This document shows, one piece after another, positions 14,301 through 22,901 of a stretch of 64,000 nt of DNA. Under the pieces are notes generated by a model. The model was not told the origin of the DNA and did not search any database. It saw only the letters and a program-made list of their open reading frames with translations. The stretch spans positions 23,374,266-23,438,265 of the forward strand of contig NC_084837.1 in NCBI RefSeq assembly GCF_033115175.1. Direction: 5' to 3'. Origin of the DNA: Lepus europaeus. Its lineage: Eukaryota > Chordata > Mammalia > Lagomorpha > Leporidae. Numbering within the stretch: position 1 is the stretch's first letter; the number at the start of each line of letters is the position of its first letter. The position numbers were made by a program, and so were the translations under genes.

Positions 14301-17300
14301 GAGATGCGCCGGCCGCAGCAGCCATTGGAGGGTGAACCAACGGCAAAAAGGAAGACCTTTCTCTCTGTCTCTCTCTCTATCCACTCTGCCTGTTAAAAAA
14401 AAAAAAAAAAAAAAAGAGAGAGCGATAGAGAGACAAGCTCCTTTTTCACCTGAGGCTATAGCCAGAAGGTAAGAGTCTGCAAGCTAAGACCATTTAGGTA
14501 CTGTGATCTTGGACTTCACAGCCTCCAGAGCTGGGAAATAAATGTTTATTGTTTAAGCCATTCCATCTACAATATTCTTTAAGAGTAATTCAAGCTGTCT
14601 ATGATAATATGGCTTCAAAAATGTTAATGGTTAATTTTTGCAGCAAATTTTCTTACATGAGCAGATAGAACTAAATTAAAACTAAATTATCTTTTATTTT
14701 CTGAATATACCCTAAGTTAGGGAAAGAGAAGTAAGCATTTAGTAGGATTAATAACTAATCAGTGTTCTACATTCATATTGATGCCAACTGCTAAAATGAA
14801 TTCAGCATTCATTCCTTCATTTACATTTTATGATCTAGGATGGATTTTTCACATCAACTCTATTAATGTGAATAACAAGATAACATATATAATTATGCTT
14901 AAATCTGTTTACAAATCAAGTCACAGTTGTATCTCTATTACCTGATATATCCTTTCCCTAGTACTTATTTTTACCAACTCCCCATATTTCCCACTGCAGG
15001 CCAACAAAATGACTAAGGGTTACTCCTAATCCTGCCTCTACAGCAAAAAAAAAAAAAAATCAATGTTGGGATGACTGACTCTTTTAAAATCTCCAAACCA
15101 AATCAAATTGTGTCATGGAGAGATCATATACCACTCAAATATATTATCTTCTAAATAAGCAAGGTATTGGGCAAGACTCTGTGATATGTTTTACATTATA
15201 ATTCAAAGAGTGGTAGTAGTACTATCATAATTCATAGAGCTGAATTCTCCAGAAAGCAGCAAGAATACTGCTATGAACATTAAAATAACATCTACCCATT
15301 TGAGTTGTGTAACTGAGGAAGTACATTACAGCTTGACTATGTGGGACATTCATGTAAGTGCAAGGCTTCCCACCCTCAAGCATGCAGATCTCTTAGGTCT
15401 GCATAAACAGAAATACGGTCACTTTCAATGAAAAAAACAGACTCTCCCCAGAAAAAAGATTAAATATTAAATTGCCTTATTTGGGGCCTTAACTGTATCT
15501 TCTATTATTCTGAAGTCATGATTAAGCCATTAGAGATGCCTAACATTTTAGAAAGTAAGTTGAATTGATTGGTAAATCTCACAAACACATGTCATGAAAA
15601 AAATATTATAAAAGTTTATAAGTCTTAGCGAGCCCAACATAGAGTTCGTACCTTGCTTTTCATAGCAGAAGAATATGGGCCTAAGAACAATCCAGGTAAA
15701 ATTTCCTACAGAGAGGGGGGAAAAAAGTATTTACCATGAACAACTATACAAAACATGTAACATATAACTGAATTTGTGAGACATTTTTGTAGCTATTATA
15801 ACTGGCTTCAAAGTTTATTTGGGGAATATTTCCTAGCCACACTGAGCAAATAATTGAAGAGAAATGCAGATATGCTTTATATCAAATGAGACATCTCAAG
15901 TTCAAAAATACTGAGGCCAGTATTTCAGTGTAGCAGGTAAGGCTGCTGCCTATGACATGGGGCATCCCATATGGGCACCAGTTTGAGTCCCCAGCTGCTC
16001 CATTTCCAATCCAGCTACCTGCTGATGCGTCCAGGAAAGCAACACATCATGGCCATTTAGGGGGTGAATCAGTGGATAGAAAGTCTCTGTCTCTCCCTTT
16101 CTCTTTAACTGTATCTTTAAAATATTTAAATCTTTTAAAAAAAAGTTCTTTAGAGTCAGAATTTTTTTTTTTTTTTTTTTTTTGACAGGCAGAGTGGACA
16201 GCGAGAGAGAGAGACAGAGAGAAAGGTCTTCCTTTTGCCGTTGGTTCACCCTCCAATGGCCGCCGCGGTAGCGCGCTGCGGCCGGCGCACCGCGCTGTTC
16301 CGATGGCAGGAGCCAGGTGCTTCTCCTGGTCTCCCATGGGGTGCAGGACCCAAGGACTTGAGCCATCCTCCACTGCACTCCCTAGCCACAGCAGAGAGCT
16401 GGCCTGGAAGAGGGGCAACCGGGACAGGATCGGTGCCCCAACCGGGACTAGAACCCGGTGTGCCGGCGCCGCAAGGCGGAGGATTAGCCTGTTGAGCCAC
16501 GGCGCCGGCCTAGAGTCAGAATTTTGACAGTGCTTGCTTTATATAAGCAGTGTGGGCAGAATTAGTACAATGTATTGCTTTTAGATTAATAAAACTCTAA
16601 TTTTATTTGTTATAGTTAAGATATCAGAGACATAAAAAAATCCTCCTTTTGAAACATAGGACCTTATTCAGCCACATTAAAAGCAGCACGAGGCCGGCGC
16701 CGTGGCTCAACAGGCTAATCCTCCGCCTTGCGGCGCCGGCACACCGGGTTCTAGTCCCGGTTGGGGCACCGATCCTGTCCCGGTTGCCCCTCTTCCAGGC
16801 CAGCTCTCTGCTGTGGCCAGGGAGTGCAGTGGAGGATGGCCCAAGTGCTTGGGCCCTGCACCCCATGGGAGACCAGGAGAAGCACCTGGCTCCTGCCACC
16901 GGAACAGCGCGGTGCGCCGGCCGCAGCGCGCTACCGCGGCGGCCATTGGAGGGTGAACCAACGGCAAAAGGAAGACCTTTCTCTCTGTCTCTCTCTCTCA
17001 CTGTCCACTCTGCCTGTCAAAAATAAAAAAAAAAAAAAAAAAAAGCAGCACGATATACAACAGGATGAGGACTATTGTCTAAGGGCGGGCCTTGGGACAC
17101 AATGGGTTAAGTTCCCATTTGGGATACTGTTATTAAACTTCAGATGTATCATTTGATATAAAGCCTATCTGCGGGAGCGCCTAGGATGGAGTTCTGCCTC
17201 AATGTCTGACTCAGCTTCTTGCTAATACACCTGGGAGGCAGATGATCGCGTGAGTTGGGTTCCTGCCACCCATGTGAGAAAAAGATAGAATTCCTGGTTT

Positions 17301-20300
17301 CGACCTGGTACAGCCACACTTGTGGACATTTGGGGAGTGAATCAGTGGACAGAAGACTTCTCTGACACTCTGCTTTTCATATAAATAAACTGGAAAAAAA
17401 TTATCTATAATTAACAGAATCAAATTATTTCTGCAAATGTTTACCTGTTGACAGTCCCAACAATTTCACCTTTGTATTTCTTATAACTTTAAGTAATATA
17501 TCTAATATATATTTCTATTTTCAAAAGTGAATTTGCACTGAGAGAAAAGTTTTTTATTTATTTATTTATTTTATTTGAGAGTTAGAGAGAGAGGTAGAGG
17601 CAGAGCAGGTCTTCCATTTGTTGGTTCACTCTCCAGATGGCCACAACAGCTGGAGCTGCACCGATCTGAAGCCAGGACTTGGTCCATCTTCCACCACTTT
17701 CCCAGGCCATAGCAGAGAGCTGGATCAGAAGAAGAGCAGCCGGGACTAGAATGTGCGCCTGTATGGGATGGCACCCATATGGGATGCCAGCGCCTCAGGC
17801 CAGGGCTTTAACCCGCTGCACCACAGCACCAGCCCCAAGAAAGGTAATAGTTTTTAGGAGTCCAGGGATTACCAGCAATGAAAAGACACTGTTTGATCCT
17901 GAAGTTAGCAATAAATAGTATGAAATGCAAAAGAAAAGAAATTGCTATGAAGGTGAGCTATCACTTTAATTCACTTCAACCTGGAAGCATTCAACTTAGA
18001 CTTCTAGACAGCTCAACTAAGTATATTAATTGGAAATCAGGCACAAAAGTTAACAACTATTTAAAAGCCTAATTGGCTTTACAGTCACAATTCTCCTTAA
18101 CTAAACTAGACAAACAGAACAAACTATTTTCAAAAGAAATACAATTATAAAATGCAACATTAAGGCTGGCGCTGTGGCACAGTGGGTTAACGCCCTGGCC
18201 TGAATGAAGCATCAGCATCCCATATGGGTGCTGGTTCGAGACCCGGCTGCTCCATTTCCAATCCAGCTCTCTGCTATGGCCTGGGGAAAGCAGCAGCAGA
18301 TGGCCTAAGTCCTTGGGCCCCTGCTCCCACGTGGGAGACCTGGAGGAAGCTCCTGGTTCCTGGCTTTGGATCGGCGCAGCTCCGGCCGTTGCAGCCAATT
18401 GGGGAGTGAACCATTGGATGAAGACCTCTCTCTCTCTCTCTCTCTGCCTCTCCTCTCTCTGTGTAACTTTCAAATAAATAAATAGATCTTTAAAAAAAAA
18501 ACACAACATCAACAAGTAATGGGGAAATAAAATTAAAAGTTTATTTTGATATAAAAAGTAGGTCATAATTAATGCTTTCCATTAACTTCTTAAAAATCCA
18601 TTACACTATCCAACTTTTTCAGATGAAATAAAAGACAGTAGTTCATTAAGCTTGTATTACTGTTTCCTGGTTCTAAGTTAAAAGAAAAAAGTTGCTCATT
18701 TCCTATTCTTTTGGAGATCCTAAATTAAATTTAAATATTCACAATATTCATAATGCCTAGTTAATATTTCAAATACTTCAGGAAGAACCCACAGGTCGTG
18801 AACCAGCAGGTCTTAAAATCGCTGTGGATTTAGGTTATTTAATAATAATAATATAAGCAGACTTGAACAAAAGGCTGCTGGGGCAGTGTTGTGATACAGC
18901 GGGTAAGGCCGCTGCCTGCAATACAGGCATCCCCCACGGGGGTCGGTTCATGTCCTGGCTGAACCACTACCAATCCAGCTCAGTAACAGCCTGGAATGGC
19001 AGCAGAGGAAGAGGACGGCCCCGGCCCAAGTGCCTGCCACCCACATGGAAGACCTGGAAGAATTTCGTGGTTCCCTGGCTTAGTCCTGGCCAAGCCACAG
19101 CTGTTGTGGCCCTCTGGGGAGTGAACCAGTAGACAGAAGATCGATCGTTTCTCTCCCTGTAACGCTTTCAAAAAAATAAATCTTAAAAAAAAAAAAAGGT
19201 TGTCATACCTGCATCTCCCGCCTCATAGGGTAGGTCCATTCCTTAAAAAGAAAGGAAAACACAATCAAAGTATGTAACATTATACAATGTCAGCTAATTA
19301 GAGGCTAAAAATACGACACAGAAGCATGTGGATTTTTAAGTTACATTATACTTTAAGAACCTTCTATAAAAACAGCAGATTGCATTAATTTCACAAATAA
19401 CCAAAAATTTAAATGACAAGAAACAAAGATTAAGGTATTCTTTAAACAACAGAACTTTCAGAATTATAATTAGGTTATTTTATGTAACAGATAAAATAGC
19501 TCATTAAACTTTTTACTTTGATTTTTTAATTTTTTAATTTGTGTCTTGAGAGACATTCTTAATTTCAGCTGGCCCACACTGGTCCTAGAATCCAACACTT
19601 TAGGGATTAAAATATTAATGGGATCTATCATAAATTACTATCGTAGTTAATTAGTAGAATCAATTTCCCAAACTTTGGTGATTGGCCAAGCAACCCAACC
19701 ATATTTATCAAACCAAAGCAAGCCAGATAATACAAAACACACTTAATTATGAAACATCATGCTTGACAGAAACTAAATCACAAGTCAAAATCCTCCAATC
19801 ATCAGTATGAGTAGTTATATCATTTACAAACTGCATTTGGAGGATTAAAAAAATGATAAAAATGCTCAAAGACCATCAAAATAAAGGACACAGGTTGTAA
19901 CTATAAGATACACAAAAATCCATGCCCGTTGGCATTGTGACACAGCAGGTTAATCCTCCACCTGAAATGCTGGCATCCCATATCAGTGCCAGTTTGAGTT
20001 CTGGTCACTCCACTTCTGACCCAGCTCCCTGCTAAGGCACCTGGGAAAGCAGCAGCAGAAGGTTCAGGTGCTGGGGCCCCTGTCACCCTTGTGGGAAACC
20101 CGGGTGGAATTCCAAGCTGCTGGCTTTTGCCTGGCCCAGTCCTGGCTGTTGCAGCCATTCTGGGAGTAAACCAGCAGATGGAAGATTCTCTCTCCCTCTC
20201 TTCTTCCCTTTACATAACTCTGCCTTTGAAAAAAAAAAAGAAGAAAAAGAAAAGGTTGTCACCAGTACTTCAAGAAATTTGAAAGTAATATTCTTGTACA

Positions 20301-22901
20301 GGTGACTGAATCATCCAGCTACCATAATTTGAGTGCATTAATTACTAAAACCAATTACTAATAGTTTTCAACACAGAGCTTTCTATCTGGAAGAAAACAG
20401 TACTGGTCACCCTTTTTGTGTATCTTGTTGGAAATAGGAAAATAAACACTGTTTTATTAGTTTATAATGAGTAACTATACCCCATTTAATGATTTATTTT
20501 TATGCCCCCCTCTGGTAGTTTTCTCCTGCCCCACAAGCACTCTCCACCTGTGGAAATGTTCCTATAGTTCCAGTGGGAGGGTGACCAAGATAAACTTCAT
20601 TCCCTTAACCAAGCAATTAGGGATATGATCTCGACTGGGTAACTCATTGTAACCCCTTCTTGGATAATAGTGACCAATTCCAACAGTAGGAACAGAATCT
20701 AAACTGGGCCAGACACTGAAGCTGAAGGAGAGATGGGCTGACGGCTGAGCTCCAAGCCTTGACTGAGAAGCCCAAGAGACACAGAAGAGGAGAGGCGGTT
20801 CTCATGCATTCAACACCCAGTCTAGTCAAATCTCTGAGACCAGTCCTATCACTACCTTTTGGGACCTATTTCCTCTCTTACTTAAAACTAGTCTCAATTG
20901 GTTTGTTACCAGCGACCAACAGATCAAACATCCAGTGCCATGATATAAGGTATGAACTGACTCTCGGTGACAATAACTACTTCGTCATCCACCAGGGTTT
21001 AAACATTACCTGTTCCTGAGGTACACTTGATCTTTGTCTCCAATTCCTATTACAGTCCCTTAAAACCCTAGGATTTTCTAGAGTGATGTCTCTCTTTATT
21101 CCAAATGAGCCACAGCCGACTGTATCCAAGATTATGCTAATGAAGGGATTCAAGGTGGAGCCCCTAGATAGCCTTAGTGTGGAGCTGGTCGCCAGAACAA
21201 GTAAAAGATGAGAACCTTAGCCTCACCCAGCGCCCTCCGGGAACGGGTGGGACTAAGAGAAGGCTGGTTATTAGGAAGTGCCTCAAACTCTTGAAGGAAA
21301 CAGAAACAGGATCAACTTCTGGGCTGCTGAAGATATGGACACACGCCCCTCCTCCACGCCGCGCCAGGCGTCTCTTCTGGCCGATGTTCTGCATCTTTTA
21401 TAATAACCTTTATAATAAAACTGTGAATGTGTTTCCCTGCGTTCTGTGAGCCCTCCTAGTAAATTAAGTGAACTCAGGGAAGAACCCTGATTACAGGCAG
21501 TCAGGAGCACAACTGACAACCTACTACTTGCAGCTGGCATCTGGTGGGAGGGGGGCAGACCTGTGGGACTGATTCGTGTCAACGCGGGAATCTACTCTGA
21601 TTCTGCTAAGTGTCGGCACTGAATTGAAATTGCTGGATACCCATCAGGTGTCCAAAGAATCCCGCGGTGAGGGCGAAGGTTTTCATCAGTGGCACACATG
21701 AAGAAAGCGACATGCCCACTAAGAATTTATCATTGTTTCAGGAATAAGACATACTATAAACACATTAAACATTAAAAGCAAAGTCTGGGAAAACCTTAAA
21801 CCGGAGCTGCTAAGATTAGGGCAGGGAAGAATGAAGGTGTAATTGCATGCTAAATAAAGTGTAAAGTCATTTTCCTAACAACTAGCCTAAAACAACTGTC
21901 TTTTTCTTATCTAAATGTCTACTTAGAAAACACGTTCTCCAGCCATCATTACAGGCAAGGGAGTCACCCAAATTTAAGAAAACAAGTCAATCGCAAATGA
22001 AGATATTCAATAGAGTACTTAGAATAAATCAAATGACCTCCTAAAAAAAACACGATTATTTTTAAGCTCTTTCAAACTCTAGAGACTTCTTGATTGCGCT
22101 CAAGTATAACTGAGTGCGCTTGTCTTGTTATTAACTTAGCCTCCCCAAAACGCTAACAGTGTGCCACACCATAAAGTATTTCAGACCAGCAACAGATGAA
22201 AAAAAAAAAAAAAAAAGGATTCCAAAGTTAGGCAGGGAGGACGGGGGAGTAGAAAGAGCCACCAACTAGGCGATCAGGAGCCCAGGTACGAAGAATTCTC
22301 CTCCCAGTACTAACTGCCCCCCGAAGGGCGAGGCTTCTCATTAAGTTTTCTGCTCGAAGCGCGCTGGCTTGCCGACATTTTCTTCTGTTGCTCGCGGCTT
22401 TCTGCCTACAACACACTGCGGGAAACTTTGCGAAGTCGGGGTCCCGGGTCTGTGCCCCCACGCGGGGCCCTGTGTGCCCCCCCGGGAGCCGCCGACAGCA
22501 CGGCCGTGGCTCACACCGATCCCAGACCCAGCGGCACCGTCCCCCTGCCCCGGCGAGCCCGAGGGCGAGCGCCCGGCCGGCGCGCCCCGCACTCCGCGCC
22601 CAGGGGCGCGGGCGGCGTCGCCCCCTCAGCTCCGCTCCGCAAACCCCGGACCCGAGACCCTGCCCTCCGCCGCGCCCAGCAGAGGGGGACCCCAGCCTGC
22701 GCCACACACAGCCCACGGCCGCTGCCCCGCAGGTCCCGGGCGCCTCAGGTGGCAACGCGGCTGCGACGGTTGGGGCCTGGGGTCGCCCCTCGGCCGGGGC
22801 CGGCGGGGGGAGGCCTGTGCGTGGCAGCCGCCGGACAGACGCACCTCGGCTTCTTCTTTACACTGCGGGAGCGAGGGGAACTCCAGCTTCACGTCCTCCA
22901 T
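298..22901 (-). CDS. STYX: STYX, serine/threonine/tyrosine-interacting pseudophosphatase (coding exons 1-10; last exon off the window)
   Basis: Member of the dual-specificity phosphatase (DUSP) fold family that binds phosphoproteins but does not hydrolyse phosphate. Known roles of the family member are as an anchor for ERK signalling and as an F-box protein interactor. Ten coding exons read leftward: 22901-22845, 19241-19209, 15705-15652, 12950-12853, 8934-8874, 8512-8476, 7733-7694, 7605-7555, 5922-5850 and 391-298. All have AG/GT flanks and together give 598 nt in one frame (199 codons plus 1 nt). The N terminus reads [19 protein letters not shown]. The phosphatase loop reads [10 protein letters not shown], with Gly at residue 120 where active DUSPs have the catalytic Cys, which is the hallmark of STYX. 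The human protein is 223 residues, so about 24 C-terminal codons must lie to the left of base 1. Start choice: this ATG begins the conserved N terminus and sits in a CpG island. No frame-breaking changes were seen. Confidence 0.97.
745..1040 (+). mobile_element. CSINE, old
   Basis: STYX intron 9. Head gggtgtggcggtacagcc, diverged, tail replaced by the neighbouring minus-strand copy. Confidence 0.8.
1044..1332 (-). mobile_element. CSINE, old, tail-to-tail with the previous copy
   Basis: Begins gatttatttatttgaaaa and ends gcactggcccc. With 745-1040 it forms an inverted pair. Confidence 0.85.
1436..1445 (+). repeat. Left target-site duplication of the PCMT1 pseudogene
   Basis: AAAGTTTGTT, repeated at 3029-3038 after the A tail. 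The junction context TT/AAAG fits the L1 endonuclease cleavage preference. Confidence 0.8.
1446..3028 (+). pseudogene. PCMT1P: Processed pseudogene of PCMT1 (protein-L-isoaspartate O-methyltransferase)
   Basis: Intronless, disabled copy of PCMT1 lying in STYX intron 9, antisense to STYX. Readable blocks in shifting frames include [10 protein letters not shown] at 1586 (the normal start), [14 protein letters not shown] near 1800, [20 protein letters not shown] near 1900, [20 protein letters not shown] near 2090 and [11 protein letters not shown] with TGA at 2252-2254. Multiple stops and frameshifts are present, and the SAM-binding glycine loop (DVGSGSG in the parent) is lost. About 770 bases of 3' UTR follow, ending in an A run (3022-3031). 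The upstream sequence also retains the parent 5' leader. Target-site duplications AAAGTTTGTT flank it. It cannot encode an enzyme. Confidence 0.93.
3029..3038 (+). repeat. Right target-site duplication of the PCMT1 pseudogene
   Basis: AAAGTTTGTT identical to 1436-1445; its first As overlap the poly(A) tail. Confidence 0.8.
3039..3346 (-). mobile_element. CSINE, old
   Basis: Directly abuts the PCMT1 pseudogene right duplication; ends gcaatgcccacccc. Confidence 0.8.
3430..3744 (+). mobile_element. CSINE, old
   Basis: Head gttgctatggtactgagggt, tail aagaaataaatttttttaaa. Confidence 0.8.
3773..4078 (-). mobile_element. CSINE, intermediate age
   Basis: Head of the minus copy is gacaggcagagttagacagt, end ccatggcaccagcccc. 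The open frames here on both strands are SINE sequence. Confidence 0.85.
4112..4390 (+). mobile_element. CSINE, old
   Basis: Head ggagctggcactgtgacac, tail with aaatatttctttaaaa. Confidence 0.8.
4578..4915 (+). mobile_element. CSINE, old
   Basis: Head gggggattggtgctatggc; tail caaataaatacataaaatc. Confidence 0.8.
5050..5325 (+). mobile_element. CSINE with a 30-A tail
   Basis: 5' truncated head (aagccaccacctgcaatgcc); ends in an uninterrupted A30 run (5297-5326). Confidence 0.8.
5340..5775 (+). mobile_element. Old L1 fragment (L1ME-like), sense on plus strand
   Basis: In STYX intron 9 next to exon 9. Contains gatagaaaaaagggcaaaga and gcaaattaaaac, typical of distal L1 ORF2, strongly diverged. 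It begins after a CSINE poly(A) run. Confidence 0.6.
5850..5922 (-). CDS. STYX: STYX coding exon 9
   Basis: Completes Arg and reads [19 protein letters not shown] then VHQLQ, ending in phase 0 before gtaatttttc. This is the C-terminal part of the DUSP domain. Total coding length to here is 504 nt (168 codons). Confidence 0.96.
6075..6200 (+). mobile_element. MIR SINE fragment
   Basis: In STYX intron 8. Contains ctagctggatgacttggg and ctcaacttctgtagggatc, the MIR core, without a clear 3' end. Confidence 0.45.
6225..6533 (+). mobile_element. CSINE, old
   Basis: STYX intron 8. Head caggcactaggttaatcc; tail caaataaatacataaaatc. Confidence 0.8.
6852..7210 (-). mobile_element. Young CSINE (C2-like) with intact target-site duplication
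   Basis: Near-full-length, ends ggcgccggcc. Flanked by GTATCTAAGAGTTTTT at 6836-6851 and 7211-7226. Almost identical to copies at 16166 and 16692. Confidence 0.93.
7555..7605 (-). CDS. STYX: STYX coding exon 8
   Basis: Completes Ser127 and reads [16 protein letters not shown] plus AG of Arg. The acceptor is tctcttcag and the donor gtaagaaa. It codes for the helix that follows the phosphate-binding loop. Confidence 0.96.
7694..7733 (-). CDS. STYX: STYX coding exon 7 (degenerate active-site loop)
   Basis: Reads [13 protein letters not shown] plus two bases of Ser. This is the HCX5R signature region with Gly120 replacing Cys; His119 and Arg126 are kept. It is followed by an 88-bp intron. Confidence 0.97.
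7995..8282 (-). mobile_element. CSINE, old
   Basis: STYX intron 6. gatttt ccatctgctggtt to cactacagtgaatgcctgcc; strongly diverged. Confidence 0.7.
8291..8475. other. Unique AT-rich sequence, STYX intron 6 end
   Basis: No repeat or coding signal seen. Together with intron 5 (8513-8873) and 8935-9511 this is ordinary AT-rich intron; an A19 run is at 9431-9449. Confidence 0.6.
8476..8512 (-). CDS. STYX: STYX coding exon 6
   Basis: Reads [13 protein letters not shown], ending with the first base of a Gly codon. The acceptor is ttaccttcag and the donor gtaaatac. My recollection is that the human protein has Met where this copy has the Thr after SLQ, a conservative-position difference that I could not check. 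Confidence 0.95.
8874..8934 (-). CDS. STYX: STYX coding exon 5
   Basis: Completes Arg and reads [20 protein letters not shown], followed by gtaagtat. In active DUSPs the equivalent loop (LDIxD) holds the general-acid aspartate; here LDIAD is retained although the catalytic Cys is not. Confidence 0.96.
9512..9800 (-). mobile_element. CSINE, old
   Basis: STYX intron 4. cagagatcttccatctactg to gcaccaaatgcccacc. Confidence 0.75.
10205..10468 (+). mobile_element. CSINE, old
   Basis: Head ctggggtgagacttgtgg; tail aagtaaataaaccttaaa. Confidence 0.7.
10508..10816 (-). mobile_element. CSINE, old, tail-to-tail with the previous copy
   Basis: atttatttgaaggacagagc to ccacaacgctggctc. Confidence 0.8.
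10943..11276 (+). mobile_element. Young CSINE (C2-like) with target-site duplication
   Basis: Flanked by GAATTTTCCTTCTA at 10929-10942 and 11277-11290. Full head (tggccagtgccgtggct) and A tail. Confidence 0.92.
11560..11896 (+). mobile_element. Young CSINE (C2-like) with target-site duplication
   Basis: Flanked by AACTGATCATT at 11549-11559 and 11897-11907. Inserted 270 bp from the previous young copy, same orientation. Confidence 0.92.
12125..12720 (+). mobile_element. Old L1 fragment (L1ME-like), sense on plus strand
   Basis: In STYX intron 4. Degraded ORF2-distal and 3' UTR text: tgggaatgtaaag, atttatcctatcaatatact, gaaacaatctaaatgtccaa. About 600 bases; no open frame survives. Confidence 0.65.
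12853..12950 (-). CDS. STYX: STYX coding exon 4
   Basis: Reads [18 protein letters not shown] and on to [10 protein letters not shown], then two bases (AG) of the next Arg codon. It starts after tttttacag and ends before gtaag-type donor gta. This is the central beta sheet of the DUSP fold. Confidence 0.96.
13125..13335 (+). mobile_element. MIR SINE
   Basis: In STYX intron 3. Old tRNA-derived MIR: ctcatgtgacagtggggaaa, gtgcctgacagagcctgg, ending aataaatagtagc. Orientation plus. Confidence 0.7.
13960..14580 (+). repeat. Old interspersed repeat, split by a young CSINE
   Basis: In STYX intron 3. attcatacattgaagcc, gattaggcacttgg, then after the CSINE tgatcttggacttcacagcc and aaataaatgtttattgttta. 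A similar text recurs at 33780-34620. Family not assigned. Confidence 0.5.
14106..14427 (+). mobile_element. Young CSINE (C2-like) with target-site duplication, inside an older repeat
   Basis: Flanked by GAGAGACAAGCTC at 14093-14105 and 14428-14440. Splits the old repeat 13960-14580. Confidence 0.92.
14581..15651. other. STYX intron 3, unique AT-rich sequence
   Basis: I see no gene, RNA or recognisable repeat; an A14 run lies near 15046. Confidence 0.6.
15652..15705 (-). CDS. STYX: STYX coding exon 3
   Basis: Eighteen codons, [18 protein letters not shown], the typical first strand and loop of a DUSP domain. Acceptor cctgtag is preceded by a weak pyrimidine tract; donor is gtacga-like (gtacg). 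Phase 0 at both ends. Confidence 0.96.
15914..16144 (+). mobile_element. CSINE, old, internally deleted
   Basis: STYX intron 2. Head gaggccagtatttcagtgta; lacks about 80 bases of the body before catggccatttagggggtg. Confidence 0.75.
16166..16510 (-). mobile_element. Young CSINE (C2-like) with target-site duplication, left arm of inverted pair
   Basis: Flanked by TAGAGTCAGAATTTT at 16151-16165 and 16511-16525. Lies 460 bp from STYX exon 3. Confidence 0.94.
16692..17040 (+). mobile_element. Young CSINE (C2-like) with target-site duplication, right arm of inverted pair
   Basis: Flanked by AAAAGCAGCACGA at 16679-16691 and 17041-17053. Near-identical to the reverse complement of 16166-16510, 181 bp away. 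Confidence 0.94.
17083..17400 (+). mobile_element. CSINE, old, rearranged 5' half
   Basis: Head gggcgggccttgggacaca, then about 50 foreign bases, then the body from ctcagcttcttgctaatac. Confidence 0.65.
17550..17835 (-). mobile_element. CSINE, intermediate age
   Basis: tttatttatttattttattt to ccacagcaccagcccc. Confidence 0.88.
18162..18503 (+). mobile_element. CSINE, full length
   Basis: Good consensus copy: aaggctggcgctgtggcac head, B-box-like GGTTCGAGACC, (CT)n, caaataaataaatagatct tail. Confidence 0.93.
18875..19197 (+). mobile_element. CSINE, old, next to STYX exon 2
   Basis: Ends in an A run 10 bp from the exon 2 donor, so in the transcript it lies just downstream of that splice site as antisense SINE. 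Confidence 0.85.
19209..19241 (-). CDS. STYX: STYX coding exon 2 (33 nt microexon-sized)
   Basis: Eleven codons reading [11 protein letters not shown], phase 0 at both ends, preceded by ttttaag and followed by gtatga. Skipping it would keep the frame but remove the start of the DUSP domain. Confidence 0.95.
19924..20253 (+). mobile_element. CSINE, old
   Basis: STYX intron 1. Head ccgttggcattgtgacac; tail of A and AAG repeats. Confidence 0.85.
20254..21119. other. STYX intron 1, unassigned
   Basis: Moderate GC. It may be the left part of the LTR-like element at 21120, but no clear motif supports that. Short open frames here are not convincing. Confidence 0.4.
21120..21660 (+). mobile_element. 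LTR-like block of an old endogenous retroviral element (family not named)
   Basis: In STYX intron 1. Contains a poly(A) signal region (cctttataataaaactgtga), then ttctgtgagccctcctagta and a tail ending attgctggataccc...gtgtcc, an order I associate with ERVL/MaLR-type LTRs. The left boundary is unclear and may extend to about 20520. No retroviral genes are seen in the window. Confidence 0.4.
21661..22329. other. STYX intron 1, unassigned AT-rich approach to the CpG island
   Basis: No coding signal. An A run is at 22199-22216. Confidence 0.55.

Noticed and set aside
15950-17156. Many open frames of 80-145 codons on both strands containing [21 protein letters not shown]-type or [19 protein letters not shown]-type text.
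   Set aside because: These recur wherever a young CSINE lies and are translations of the SINE.
18234-18245. tRNA-like B box (GGTTCGAGACC), considered as a tRNA gene.
   Set aside because: It is the internal promoter remnant of a tRNA-derived SINE; no cloverleaf with acceptor stem is present.
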